NCBI RefSeq assembly: GCF_028867935.1
Contig: NZ_JAPQNS010000007.1
Coordinates: 310,001 to 374,000 of the forward strand
From: Flavobacterium sp. SUN052
GTDB taxonomy: Bacteria > Bacteroidota > Bacteroidia > Flavobacteriales > Flavobacteriaceae
Direction: 5' to 3'
Length of the DNA: 64,000 nucleotides
The notes beneath the pieces were generated by a model that saw nothing but the letters and a program-made list of their open reading frames with translations, did not search any database and had not been told where the DNA came from. The position numbers were made by a program, and so were the translations under genes. Below, piece by piece: positions 1-8,735 of this stretch; position 1 is the first letter of the stretch, and every line of letters starts with the position of its first letter.

Positions 1-57
1 AGCCCGTAAAGGCCGTATTTGACTCTTGGGCTCTTGCACCGCCAAAGCCACCCGGCG

Positions 58-65
58 TAGGTTTG
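58..65 (+). promoter_or_regulatory. TAnnTTTG -7 promoter element
   Basis: TAGGTTTG matches the Bacteroidota -7 consensus TAnnTTTG and lies 43 bases before the ATG of the gene at 109. A TTG at 34-36 is a possible -33 element. Bases 1-57 before it hold no complete gene; they may include the end of an upstream gene, which cannot be decided from this window. Confidence 0.55.
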
Positions 66-108
66 CATCGTCGGAAACACACAGGCCGACCAGAAAACCA
101 ACAACGCC

Positions 109-1023
109 ATGAGCCTTTTAAAACTAGTTTTTCTCGTGCTTACAGCCTACAGCCTGACCATTTTTTTAGCCGTCGCCCAGACCGCTCCCGCAAGTAACGC
201 GGTGCAGTTGTCCGGGCGTGTTCAAACCTCCGACGGGCAGCCACTCGCCTATGTAAGTGTAGGAATTCCCGGTACTCCTGTGGGTACGGTGTCAAACGAA
301 GCCGGCAATTTTGCGCTGATGATAAAGCCCAGTACCGCCCCTACCGACTCGGTTCGGTTTAGTTTGCTGGGTTACAAAACGGTTGCTCTGACGGTAGAAG
401 CCCTCCGCCAGCAACTGCAAAGAGGGAACGCCTTAATCCTCACCGAAGCCATGCAACAACTGGCCGAGGTTCGCATAATACCCAGCAAGAGCAAGGTTAT
501 CGGAACACGCCGAATCGAGGCCAATATGAAAACGAACATGCTCCTGAGTGGCCTGCCCAGCCAGAACCTGGGGTCGGAAGTGGGACGGCGATTCAATTTG
601 CCCAACAAAAATCACCTGCTCACCGAATACCGGGTGTACGTACAGAGCAATTTTGCCTCAACTACGTTGCGGGTAAATATCTACGAAGCTGGCACCATGC
701 GCCCGCTGCTGACACGGAACGTCTACGTGACCCTGACGGGTAAGCACAACGACTGGGTAACGGTCGATTTAAGTCCATACAACATTGTAACGAAGGGCGA
801 TGTGGTGGCCAGCCTGCAATGGGTTGGCAGCGAGGGTAAAGGAACCTATCTGGCTTTACCCATCCAGATGCCCGCTTTTGCCACCCATCTCTACAAATAC
901 GGCAGTCAGAACAACTGGAAAACATTCCGGGGCATGAGTACAGCCATGACACTCGGCTTTAGCCCAGCCGATGCCGAAACAGAAGCCAATCCCCAACCTG
1001 AATCACTCACCTCTATCCGGTAA
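109..1023 (+). CDS. Exported carboxypeptidase-regulatory-like domain protein
   Basis: A 304-residue protein with an N-terminal signal peptide (hydrophobic residues about 4-22, cleavage likely after AVAQ). Residues about 34-115 form a CarboxypepD_reg-like beta-sandwich, recognisable from SGRVQTSDGQPLAYVSV followed by GTVSNEAGNFAL and LLGYKTV. In Bacteroidota this domain usually sits at the N-terminus of SusC proteins, but here no TonB receptor follows. The remaining 190 residues look beta-rich and match no family I recognise. The protein is probably periplasmic or outer-membrane associated, with no known enzymatic role. It is followed 6 bases later by a CPBP protease gene on the same strand, so the two are probably cotranscribed. 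Confidence 0.75.
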   Translation: MSLLKLVFLVLTAYSLTIFLAVAQTAPASNAVQLSGRVQTSDGQPLAYVSVGIPGTPVGTVSNEAGNFALMIKPSTAPTDSVRFSLLGYKTVALTVEALRQQLQRGNALILTEAMQQLAEVRIIPSKSKVIGTRRIEANMKTNMLLSGLPSQNLGSEVGRRFNLPNKNHLLTEYRVYVQSNFASTTLRVNIYEAGTMRPLLTRNVYVTLTGKHNDWVTVDLSPYNIVTKGDVVASLQWVGSEGKGTYLALPIQMPAFATHLYKYGSQNNWKTFRGMSTAMTLGFSPADAETEANPQPESLTSIR

Positions 1024-1029
1024 CTAGCC

Positions 1030-1842
1030 ATGAAAAAACCACACATTACTACGCTTGTTGTCATTGCCACAACCTTGTTTGGGTATTTTGCCCGCACCCC
1101 CATCATGACGGCCCTGGGTTTCGATTCAGCCAAGTCGTTTTCGTTACTCGGCTTCACGGTTTATCGGCTCGTCTGGAATGTAGCTTTACCAGCGTTGGCC
1201 ATTGCGCTGATTCATGGCCCGCGCCAGGTTTGGGCTGAATTGGGCTGGAATGCCAACCTGCTCAAAGGGATCAGCGTTGGTGCGTTGATTACCCTTCCTA
1301 TGCTGCTCATGTTTGCGATTACGTTTCAGCCCGTAAACCTGCCAGCCAATGAATTATGGACTGGGTTCTACACACACTCATTCTGGGCGGGTCTGGCCGA
1401 AGAGACTGCTTTTCGGGCGTTTCTGTTTGGTCAGTTGTACCGGCACGGGCGCTGGCCATTCTGGCTAGCTGCTGGCGCGCAGGGAATTCTGTTTAGCATT
1501 GGCCATCTCTACCAGGCCAACGATACCCTACAGGCCGTTGGGGTGTTTGCGGTTACGTTTGCCGGGGCTGTCTGGTTTTCGTGGTTATGGTTATGCTGGA
1601 AAAACCTGTGGGTACCAGTCACGGTTCACATTCTGATGAATGCCTGGTGGGGCTTGTTTGCCGTCGATAATTCGGCCCTCGGCGGCTGGGTTGCCAACGG
1701 GTGCCGGGCCGCTACTATCGTCCTGTCGATCTGGTTAACCATCCGCGAATTGCGGAAACAGGGACGGAGCGCCAAAATATGGCAGGAAAAGCCAGCTTCG
1801 GAACCTGAGACGCTCAGGCTTCAGGTAGTCGGAATCAGGTAA
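1030..1842 (+). CDS. CPBP family intramembrane metalloprotease
   Basis: A 270-residue polytopic membrane protein of the CPBP (Abi, Rce1-like) family. The three signature motifs are visible: EETAFRAFLF (the EExxxR motif), FSIGHLY (FxxxH) and HILMNAWWG (HxxxN/B). In this family the Glu and His residues bind the catalytic metal inside the membrane. At least six hydrophobic segments can be seen. The substrate is unknown; bacterial members range from bacteriocin self-immunity proteins to uncharacterised proteases. It follows the gene at 109 with a 6-base gap. Family assignment is firm, function is not. Confidence 0.85.
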   Translation: MKKPHITTLVVIATTLFGYFARTPIMTALGFDSAKSFSLLGFTVYRLVWNVALPALAIALIHGPRQVWAELGWNANLLKGISVGALITLPMLLMFAITFQPVNLPANELWTGFYTHSFWAGLAEETAFRAFLFGQLYRHGRWPFWLAAGAQGILFSIGHLYQANDTLQAVGVFAVTFAGAVWFSWLWLCWKNLWVPVTVHILMNAWWGLFAVDNSALGGWVANGCRAATIVLSIWLTIRELRKQGRSAKIWQEKPASEPETLRLQVVGIR

Positions 1843-1890
1843 CCACCGCGACAATTAAGCGGGTCAGGCTCGGTGTGTCTTTTGATCCGC

Positions 1891-3792
1891 TCATAACCAC
1901 TCCCAGGCACTTTGATACGCATTCAGACTTTCGGCATAGGCAATGAAATCCGAATAGAAAGGCAAACTCGATAAGGTCGCACTGTCGCCAACAATAACCA
2001 GTTTTTTACGGGCGCGGGTCATGGCCACGTTCATCCGGCGAATATCCGACAAAAACCCGATGACCCCCTTATCGTTACTGCGGGTCATGGAGATATACAC
2101 AATGTCGCGCTCCTGCCCCTGAAAGCTGTCGATGGTGTTCACGGCAATAGCCGACCGGTAGGGCTGTAAGGCCGCGGTGTGGAGCAGTTGCTCGTTCAGT
2201 AGGGCAAGTTGTTGTTTGTAGGGCGAAATAAGGGCAATCTGCGGAAACTCGTCCGGCGTATAGATCGTGCTCAAATCGGTCACTACCTGTGTTAGGTGTT
2301 TCACGAGCAACGCAGCTTCTTCGGGATTAGTCGAGCTGGTACCGTCCAGTTTTTCGTCGAAGCCGCACCCCGCCGTGTCGATAAAAAGCAGCGCGCTATC
2401 GCCAGGAAACAGTGCATGAGTCGCCACGGACGGATGGGCCTGCAGGGCATTTTCGTAAAATACCCGCGAGGAGTAACCCATAATCTGCTCATGCATCCGA
2501 TACTGCTCATTCAGCAGTGTCACGGCTTCGGGATGGTGGGCAATGGTCTTTTCGAGTAGGGTAACGTTCAACCCATTGCGGGCAGCCTCACCCGACTTAA
2601 TGGTGGGTGGCAACTGGCAGTGATCACCAGCCAGTACCAGTTTTTTTGCTTTTAAAATCGGAATCCAGCAGGCGGGCTCAAGGGCCTGCCCTGCTTCGTC
2701 GATCACCACGGTATGAAACGTGAGGTTACGCACCAGATACTGGTTAGAGCCAACGAGCGTAGCCGTAATTACCTGGGCTTTAGACACCAGATCATCAATA
2801 ATATACTGCTCCGTGTTGGCAACCTCTTTCATGATCCGGTGCGCTTCATCAAACAGTGCCTTCCGCTGGTCGCGCTCCATCTTGCCAAAGCTACGCTTGT
2901 AGGTATGCGCCATTTTTTTGAACTCGTTCGCCTGTTTCTTAAGCTTTTTAGCTTCTTTCATCAGGTTGTGCGCACTCATTTTGTGATCGAGCGTCAGGGA
3001 CATTAATCGCTCTGAAACGCGGCTTGGATTACCCACTCGCAACACGTTCAGCTCCTCTTCGTGCAGTTTTTCGCTGAGCAGATCAACGGCCGTGTTGCTG
3101 GCGGCTACCACCAGAACCTGCTTTTGATGATCCTGCCGGATCAGGGCCTTAATGATCTGTACCAGCGTGGTGGTTTTGCCGGTTCCGGGCGGGCCATGCA
3201 CAACGGCTAGTTCATTAGCGGCCAAACTAAGGCCAACAGCCCGTTGCTGACTAGCGTTCAAGCGGGGAGTAAAAACCGGAGGACTGTCTGGCCGGAACGT
3301 AGGCGACGCCTGACCCGTCAGTATATTGATCAAGCGATTGGTGCCAGTTTCGGCAAGGCCTCGGGCCAGTTTGAGAGCCTCCTCCATGGCATCGTAACTG
3401 GTATCGTCAAAGAGCATTTCGATGCCCAGCTTCCCATCGCGCGACCAGTCAGGCAATTCATCGGTAAGCAACGTGATTTTGAGCCGGTTGCCACTTTGGA
3501 AAGCGATGGTCCCTTCAACCCGGTCGATTTTGGGGTCGTGATTACTGAACAGTATGGCGGGCACACCCGAGCGAAGCTGGTGAGACAGATCCTGGTGTGT
3601 GGTCCGTTCAACCTCAACGGTCAGGTAATCGCCCCGACCCATTTCAGAACCCCGGATCGCGATGGGATACCAGGTTATGCCGCTGGCCCGACGGTCGGCA
3701 ATTGTAGTCGCCTGGGTGAGGAGCTGGTATTGAACCCGGTCTTCATCCCGCTCCATTTTTAGTAATGCAAGCAACTGCTTAAAGTAATCCAT
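1891..3792 (-). CDS. SF1 DNA/RNA helicase, IGHMBP2/UPF1-like
   Basis: About 633 residues from the preferred start. An N-terminal OB/stalk-like region is followed by a UPF1-like superfamily 1 helicase core: Walker A GPPGTGKTTT near residue 200, Walker B DEAGQ near 364, motif III GDHCQLPPT and the motif VI region NVAMTRARKKL near 590. Such proteins unwind nucleic acid 5' to 3' using ATP; the bacterial role is poorly known. The frame is open to 3879, but I start at the ATG at 3792 (MDYFKQLLALL) because a TAnnTTTG element at 3796-3803 lies inside the longer reading frame and only three bases before this ATG. It converges with the CPBP gene. Confidence 0.85.
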   Translation of the reverse strand: MDYFKQLLALLKMERDEDRVQYQLLTQATTIADRRASGITWYPIAIRGSEMGRGDYLTVEVERTTHQDLSHQLRSGVPAILFSNHDPKIDRVEGTIAFQSGNRLKITLLTDELPDWSRDGKLGIEMLFDDTSYDAMEEALKLARGLAETGTNRLINILTGQASPTFRPDSPPVFTPRLNASQQRAVGLSLAANELAVVHGPPGTGKTTTLVQIIKALIRQDHQKQVLVVAASNTAVDLLSEKLHEEELNVLRVGNPSRVSERLMSLTLDHKMSAHNLMKEAKKLKKQANEFKKMAHTYKRSFGKMERDQRKALFDEAHRIMKEVANTEQYIIDDLVSKAQVITATLVGSNQYLVRNLTFHTVVIDEAGQALEPACWIPILKAKKLVLAGDHCQLPPTIKSGEAARNGLNVTLLEKTIAHHPEAVTLLNEQYRMHEQIMGYSSRVFYENALQAHPSVATHALFPGDSALLFIDTAGCGFDEKLDGTSSTNPEEAALLVKHLTQVVTDLSTIYTPDEFPQIALISPYKQQLALLNEQLLHTAALQPYRSAIAVNTIDSFQGQERDIVYISMTRSNDKGVIGFLSDIRRMNVAMTRARKKLVIVGDSATLSSLPFYSDFIAYAESLNAYQSAWEWL

Positions 3793-3795
3793 GCA

Positions 3796-3803
3796 CAAAG
3801 GTA
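3796..3803 (-). promoter_or_regulatory. TAnnTTTG element abutting helicase start codon
   Basis: On the minus strand the sequence reads TACCTTTG, then three bases, then ATG. As a Bacteroidota -7 element this puts the transcription start at or within a few bases of the start codon, so the mRNA is probably leaderless or nearly so. Confidence 0.55.
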
Positions 3804-3952
3804 GTGCATAAATCAGGGCGCATTTGGTGGGTACGCGCTCATTAGGCAGGTAATCGAAATCAGTTAACGACCGTGGCAATCACGCGTTGTATTTGTCGAG
3901 GTACTCCTCCATCCAGGTTGTGCCGGGCCAGCGTAGCTATGGTCGTTCACCG

Positions 3953-5425
3953 TCATGCATTAATTGCCTTTTGCCAACCTGCGTAACCGGCGTGAGCCGT
4001 GACCTGATCAGGAGATGGTTTTACTGTTGTTCTAATTGCGTTGATGGACTCCAGAAAAGCCAGATCAGGATAAATACCCGTTTGTAAACCAGCCAGATAA
4101 GCAGCACCCTGGGCCGACACATCGGGCATTCCCTGATTAACAACCGCTTTACCCAGGAGATCGGCCAGAAACTGAAGCACAAACCCGTTGGCCGTAATGC
4201 CGCCGTTGACCATCAGTTCAGCCAGGGGGACGCCCGTGTCCTGCTCCATGGCCATCATTACGTCTTTGATCTGGTAGGGAATGGACTCCAGAGCCGCCCG
4301 AACCAGGTGATTTTTGGTTGTCCCAAACGTTAGACCCGATATAGATGCCGTACGCTCCATTTGCCAGTGGGGCGCCCCCAGACCGCTGAAGGCCGGAATA
4401 ATATAAACGCCATCGTTGTCGGGTACGGCCGTGGCCATTGCTTCAGTTTCGCGATTTTCGGCAAACAGCCCAAGCGTATTTTTGAGCCACTCAATGGTTG
4501 CTCCACAGGTGACAATAACTCCTTCAAGCGCATAATCGACCCGGTCTTCCGTGCTCCAGCAGATTGTTGTGACCATGCCGTGGGTCGATTCGGTCAGGGC
4601 TGGGCCAATGTTCATCAGAATTGAACAACCTGTACCCAACGTCGCTTTGGCCGTGCCGGGTGCAAAACACCCTTCTCCAAACGCAGCCGCGTGCGAATCG
4701 CCAATCATACTTCCGATGTGGATTGGCGCTGGTAGTAAGCCATTAAAGTCAGACTCGCCGAAATTGGCTGACGACGGCCTAGGTTCGGGCAAGTTCAGAC
4801 CTGTCAACCCAAACGCGGAAAGAAGCTCAGCATCCCATGTTAGCGTTTTCAGGTTAAAAAACAGGGTGCGCGACGCATTGGTATAGTCGGTCTGGTAGTT
4901 TTGTCCGTTGGTCAGTTTGTATAGCAACCAGCTGTCAACAGTACCGAAAAAAGCTGTTTCACTATCAATGGCTTCCCGCACGGTGTCAACATTTTCATAG
5001 AGCCAGATGAGTTTGGTACCCGAAAAATAAGGATCGATAAACAGGCCGGTCTTTTCTTGCACCACCTGCGCTAATCCATTTGTTTTCAGTCGTTCGCAAA
5101 TGCCTATCGACCGTTTACACTGCCAGACTATGGCATTGTGGAGTGGCTCCCCGGCGCTATTCCAAACCACAAATGTTTCGCGCTGATTCGAGATACCCGC
5201 TACGGTAATTTGGTCCAGAGCGCCACCGGAAGCCACAAACCGGCTCAGGCACTCTTCTACCGAACTCAGCACATTCTGATAAATGGCCTCCGGGTCCTGC
5301 TCCACAAAACCCTCGCCGAAATAGTGGGTCGTTAGCGGCACCGAAGCCCGACAAACGACTTGCCCGGCCGCATCGAAGATCAGCGTCTTGGTGCTGCTTG
5401 TCCCTTGATCAATCGCTAAAATCAT
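3953..5425 (-). CDS. FGGY-family carbohydrate kinase
   Basis: A 490-residue ATP-dependent sugar/polyol kinase of the FGGY family. The N-terminus shows the phosphate-binding loop DQGTSSTK at residues 6-13. FGLTGL, ATLGTGCS, GGITANGF and SAQGAAYLAG correspond to the usual FGGY core and C-terminal signatures. Overall it resembles GlpK more than XylB, and automatic annotation would likely say glycerol kinase. Its place as the last gene of an operon with an RbsABC-type importer, a fucose-type isomerase and a split transketolase argues instead for a ketose kinase acting after the isomerase. It starts 3 bases after the permease stop. Family is certain; substrate is inferred from context only. Confidence 0.88.
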   Translation of the reverse strand: MILAIDQGTSSTKTLIFDAAGQVVCRASVPLTTHYFGEGFVEQDPEAIYQNVLSSVEECLSRFVASGGALDQITVAGISNQRETFVVWNSAGEPLHNAIVWQCKRSIGICERLKTNGLAQVVQEKTGLFIDPYFSGTKLIWLYENVDTVREAIDSETAFFGTVDSWLLYKLTNGQNYQTDYTNASRTLFFNLKTLTWDAELLSAFGLTGLNLPEPRPSSANFGESDFNGLLPAPIHIGSMIGDSHAAAFGEGCFAPGTAKATLGTGCSILMNIGPALTESTHGMVTTICWSTEDRVDYALEGVIVTCGATIEWLKNTLGLFAENRETEAMATAVPDNDGVYIIPAFSGLGAPHWQMERTASISGLTFGTTKNHLVRAALESIPYQIKDVMMAMEQDTGVPLAELMVNGGITANGFVLQFLADLLGKAVVNQGMPDVSAQGAAYLAGLQTGIYPDLAFLESINAIRTTVKPSPDQVTAHAGYAGWQKAINA

Positions 5426-5428
5426 ATG

Positions 5429-6409
5429 CTATTCGGTTTTGGCGTTTGCTTTGTCGATGCCAACGGCGACCAGAATCACCAGTCCCTTCACTACCTGTTG
5501 CCAGAAAGGAGACACGTTCAGCAGAACCAGTCCGTTGTTCAACACGCCAATGATAATGGCACCCTGAACCGTTCCCAACACACTACCACGCCCTCCCGAC
5601 AGCGAGGTGCCGCCAATAACCACAGCAGCAATAGAGTCGAGTTCGTAACTGATACCAGCGTTGGGTTGTGCCGAATCCAGGCGCGACGTAACCAGGATGC
5701 CTCCTATGGCGGCTAAAGCTCCGGCCAGCGTATACACCGTCAGTTTGATCCGGTTGATATTCACCCCCGACAGTCGGGCCGCACTTTCGCTGCCGCCAAT
5801 GGCGTAGATATAGCGACCTAGCCGGGTTTTGTTGGTAACCAACACAGCCACCGCAACCAGACTGCCCGACACCCAAACCGGCAACGGAATCCCCAAGAAC
5901 CAACCGGTTCCGAGGTACGTGAATGAGTCGCCAAGGCCGGTAATGGGGAAGCCTTCCGTCCAGAGCATGGTGAGACCACGAGCAATGGTGAGCATGGCCA
6001 GCGTCGCCACAAAAGGCGGTAATTTAAACCGGGTGATAGCCCAGCCATTGAACCAGCCTAGGGCCGAACCCGTCAGCAGGCCAGCTATAATAGCCCCCAA
6101 CAGGGTAAACCCAATAAACAGGTTGGCACCCGGCAGCTCAATTCCATTACGAAGTAGCCCCGCCGTGATCGCCCCCGATAAGGCCAGGATGGAGCCAACC
6201 GACAAGTCGATGCCCGCCGTCAGCACCACCAGCGTCATGCCAGTAGAAATGCAAACGTTCACCGAAATCTGCCGCAACACATTCCAGAAATTGGCAACAG
6301 TCAGGAATTTGTCGGACAGCAGGCTGATTCCCAGGCACAAGATGAACAGGGCAATCAGCGATTGAAATTTGAGCAGTGCCGGTCGGTAGGGCGTTAATGT
6401 GAGTTGCAT
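5429..6409 (-). CDS. Sugar ABC transporter permease, RbsC type
   Basis: A 326-residue inner-membrane permease of the ribose/xylose (CUT2) class, with about eight to ten hydrophobic segments. The family signature LTAGIDLSVGSILALSGAI lies near residues 65-85, and a second motif GGTSLSGGRGSVLGT is near 260-275. It would form the channel for the ATPase encoded just upstream and the binding protein further up the operon. No second permease gene is seen, so a homodimer is expected, as in RbsC. The gene is separated from the ATPase gene by an 84-base gap holding a palindromic repeat. Confidence 0.92.
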   Translation of the reverse strand: MQLTLTPYRPALLKFQSLIALFILCLGISLLSDKFLTVANFWNVLRQISVNVCISTGMTLVVLTAGIDLSVGSILALSGAITAGLLRNGIELPGANLFIGFTLLGAIIAGLLTGSALGWFNGWAITRFKLPPFVATLAMLTIARGLTMLWTEGFPITGLGDSFTYLGTGWFLGIPLPVWVSGSLVAVAVLVTNKTRLGRYIYAIGGSESAARLSGVNINRIKLTVYTLAGALAAIGGILVTSRLDSAQPNAGISYELDSIAAVVIGGTSLSGGRGSVLGTVQGAIIIGVLNNGLVLLNVSPFWQQVVKGLVILVAVGIDKANAKTE

Positions 6410-6427
6410 ACAGGTTTAGGACGTTTG

Positions 6428-6482
6428 GGGATTGGGTAACTGAGTAATTTGGGGGTTGAGAATTACCCAGTTACCCAATCCC
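6428..6482. repeat. 22-bp-arm inverted repeat between permease and ATPase genes
   Basis: Arms at 6428-6449 and 6461-6482 pair with one mismatch around an 11-base loop. The core reads GGGTAACTGRGTAATT. A related, less regular sequence lies at 46381-46452, so this is a dispersed intergenic repeat. Sitting inside an operon, it could set the relative amounts of ATPase and permease mRNA; that is inference. Confidence 0.8.
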
Positions 6483-6493
6483 TATTTAACTCG

Positions 6494-8008
6494 TTACTCA
6501 GGAATCGCAGCTTTTAAAATGGCATCCTCGGTGGCGTCTTGTGCTGTTAGTTCGGCGGTTAAAGCTCCTTCGCACATCACCAGAATACGGTCGGAGAGAG
6601 CCAGAATTTCGGGCAATTCCGACGATACGACCAGAACACCCATGCCTGAGTTAGCCAGTTGGCCAATGAGTTTATAAATCTCATTTTTAGCGTTCACGTC
6701 GATACCCCGGGTGGGTTCGTCGAGCAGCAGGAGTTTGGGGTTGGTGGCCAACCATTTCGACAGCACGATTTTCTGTTGATTGCCTCCGCTCAGAAGCTGA
6801 GCCGTCTGCTTTTCAGAAGGCGTTTTGATACCCAGTTCAGCGATGTACTTTTTGGCCAGCGTGCTTTCTTTTGTCTTGTTCAACAGGCCATTCTGCTCAA
6901 TATTTTCCAGCCTTGTCAAACTGATATTGGTCTGTACATCCATACCCAGCACCAAGCCGTCGCGCTTGCGATCTTCGGGCACCAAGGCAATGCCTGCCTT
7001 TATCGCGTCGGCGGGGTTTTTTATTATTAGTATCTGACTATCAACGGTAATAGTCCCTGACATGCGCGCTGGGTGCAACCCAAAAATGGTTTCCAACAGC
7101 TCGGTACGACCCGCGCCCATTAAACCAAACAACCCAACTACTTCGCCCCGACCAACGTTAAACGTGATCTGTTTGAGAAAGCTGTCGTTGGCCTGAGCAT
7201 CCCCTGATCTACCCGAAGCACTAAGCCATAAGTCATTAACTTCAAGCAACGGTTCGCGGAGAAGCTGACTCGATTTTCTGTGAGTAATGGTCATCTCCCG
7301 GCCTACCATTGCACGAATAAGGCTATCGGTATTGGCTCCCTGCATAGTTCCCGATTCGATTGTTTTGCCATCGCGCAACACAACGTACCGATCAGCAATG
7401 GCAACCAGTTCGTTGAGTTTGTGGGAAATATACACAACGGCTTTACCCTTTTTGCGCAGGTCGGCAATGATGCCAAAAAGCACTTCCACTTCGCTATCGC
7501 TGATGGCCGATGTGGGTTCATCCATGATGATCACCTCCGACTCAACCAGTAGCGCTTTGGCAATTTCGACCACTTGCTGCTGCCCCACTTTCAAGTCAGC
7601 GACCAGCGTATCGGGATCAACGGACAGCCGAAGATCGGAAAGTAGTTGACTCACCTTCAACCGCATGCCCTGCTTATCAAGCATTCCCCAACGCGTCGTT
7701 AGTTCGCGGCCCAGGAAAATATTCTCGGTAATGCTCAGGTATGGAATAAGGGCCAGTTCCTGATGAATGATAGCAATACCGCATTGCTGAGCCTCCCGCA
7801 CCGACGAAAACCGAACCGGCTTTCCTCGATACAGAATCTGCCCCTCATAGTCGGCATACACCCCCGACAGAATCTTCATGAGCGTGGATTTGCCCGCGCC
7901 GTTTTCGCCGAGTATGGCCGTAACAGCCCCCCCCTCAAACGCCAGACAGACGTTATCAAGAGCCGTGACGCCCGCAAATCGCTTGGTGATATTTTCTGCT
8001 ATCAGCAT
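6494..8008 (-). CDS. Sugar ABC transporter ATP-binding protein, RbsA type
   Basis: A 504-residue protein with two fused ABC ATPase domains, as is normal for CUT2 importers (RbsA, XylG, MglA). Domain 1 has Walker A GENGAGKS at residues 34-41, a degenerate signature KVGQQQVVEIAKAL, and Walker B IIMDEPTSAI. Domain 2 begins near residue 250 and has the usual degenerate Walker A GLMGAGRT, in which Lys is replaced by Arg, plus an intact signature LSGGNQQK and Walker B LLLLDEPTRGID. The asymmetry is typical of the family and no defect is apparent. It powers uptake through the adjacent permease. Confidence 0.93.
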   Translation of the reverse strand: MLIAENITKRFAGVTALDNVCLAFEGGAVTAILGENGAGKSTLMKILSGVYADYEGQILYRGKPVRFSSVREAQQCGIAIIHQELALIPYLSITENIFLGRELTTRWGMLDKQGMRLKVSQLLSDLRLSVDPDTLVADLKVGQQQVVEIAKALLVESEVIIMDEPTSAISDSEVEVLFGIIADLRKKGKAVVYISHKLNELVAIADRYVVLRDGKTIESGTMQGANTDSLIRAMVGREMTITHRKSSQLLREPLLEVNDLWLSASGRSGDAQANDSFLKQITFNVGRGEVVGLFGLMGAGRTELLETIFGLHPARMSGTITVDSQILIIKNPADAIKAGIALVPEDRKRDGLVLGMDVQTNISLTRLENIEQNGLLNKTKESTLAKKYIAELGIKTPSEKQTAQLLSGGNQQKIVLSKWLATNPKLLLLDEPTRGIDVNAKNEIYKLIGQLANSGMGVLVVSSELPEILALSDRILVMCEGALTAELTAQDATEDAILKAAIPE

Positions 8009-8020
8009 AAATTAATGGCA

Positions 8021-8102
8021 CGCGGATGACACTGATTTAGCGGATGTACGCTGATTCTTAAAGAAAAATCCGTGAAAATCAATCCAATCCGCGTCATCCG
8101 CG
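8021..8102. repeat. Intergenic inverted repeat (CGCGGATGAC family) reaching into DUF2291 stop
   Basis: CGCGGATGAC at 8021-8030 pairs with GTCATCCGCG at 8093-8102, with weaker complementarity in between (GATT/AATCC stretches). The right end supplies the last two codons and the TGA stop of the DUF2291 gene. I recall similar sequences between genes in many Bacteroidota genomes; that is memory, not a search. Confidence 0.7.
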
Positions 8103-8735
8103 TTCTATTATCTTCATTGGAATGACCTCGATTTTATCCAGGTGCAAATGGGCTCGATTCAACTCGATAGCGCCAACGAACTGCACTTTTTCACCGATTT
8201 TGGCAGTGGCTTTCAGGCCCGGAATCACCTCCTTTCGAATGATTGCGTTCAGTTGTTCAGAGACATTATTTAGATCGACCGTATTGCTGAACTCCGTGAT
8301 CTGAATCAGCCCGGAAGCATCCCGGACAGCATTCCCAAAAATGAATTCAGTAGCCAGTTTAATGTCGTTACCCCCAGCCAGCGAAACCGTTATATCATTC
8401 GGTCCGATAGCGGTGATTGTTCCTTCGCCTTTGACCAGAAAATAGCGAATGTTGCCAATGCCCAGTGCATGCGAATAGATATCGAATGGTTTTGCAGGAT
8501 CAGCTTTCAAGCTGGTTATCAACGAATTCAAATCGGGTATCGACTGATCTGTTTTTGCCGTTATGGGAAGCAATTTTGTTGCCCAGAAATTACGCGCGTA
8601 GACAGCCGCATCGAATGGCCCAACCCCGGCCGAACCAGCCGCTTTGACTTCATCCAGTCGTTTAAAATAGACGGAGTTATAGCCAACGAATGCCAGCAAC
8701 ACCAGCAGAACAATATATTTCAGAGGCTTTGTCAT
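8094..8735 (-). CDS. DUF2291 family periplasmic protein
   Basis: A 213-residue protein with one N-terminal hydrophobic segment (residues about 6-20, uncleaved anchor or signal peptide) and the DUF2291 fold, recognisable from FDAAVYARNFWATKLLP and GNAVRDASGLIQITEFSNTVD. DUF2291 genes typically sit beside CUT2 sugar importer genes, as here between the ATPase and the binding protein. The biochemical role is not known to me. The start ATG overlaps the stop of the binding-protein gene (ATGA), which indicates translational coupling. Its 3' end lies inside a palindromic repeat. Confidence 0.85.
   Translation of the reverse strand: MTKPLKYIVLLVLLAFVGYNSVYFKRLDEVKAAGSAGVGPFDAAVYARNFWATKLLPITAKTDQSIPDLNSLITSLKADPAKPFDIYSHALGIGNIRYFLVKGEGTITAIGPNDITVSLAGGNDIKLATEFIFGNAVRDASGLIQITEFSNTVDLNNVSEQLNAIIRKEVIPGLKATAKIGEKVQFVGAIELNRAHLHLDKIEVIPMKIIERG

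Noticed and set aside
3887..4087. Plus-strand Cys-rich small open frame
   Set aside because: It is a shadow of the kinase gene 3' end and its Cys codons come from the antisense strand.
3953..5425. Kinase as a true glycerol kinase
   Set aside because: No glycerol uptake or glycerol-3-phosphate dehydrogenase gene is near; the operon context points to a ketose substrate, though sequence alone does not exclude glycerol.
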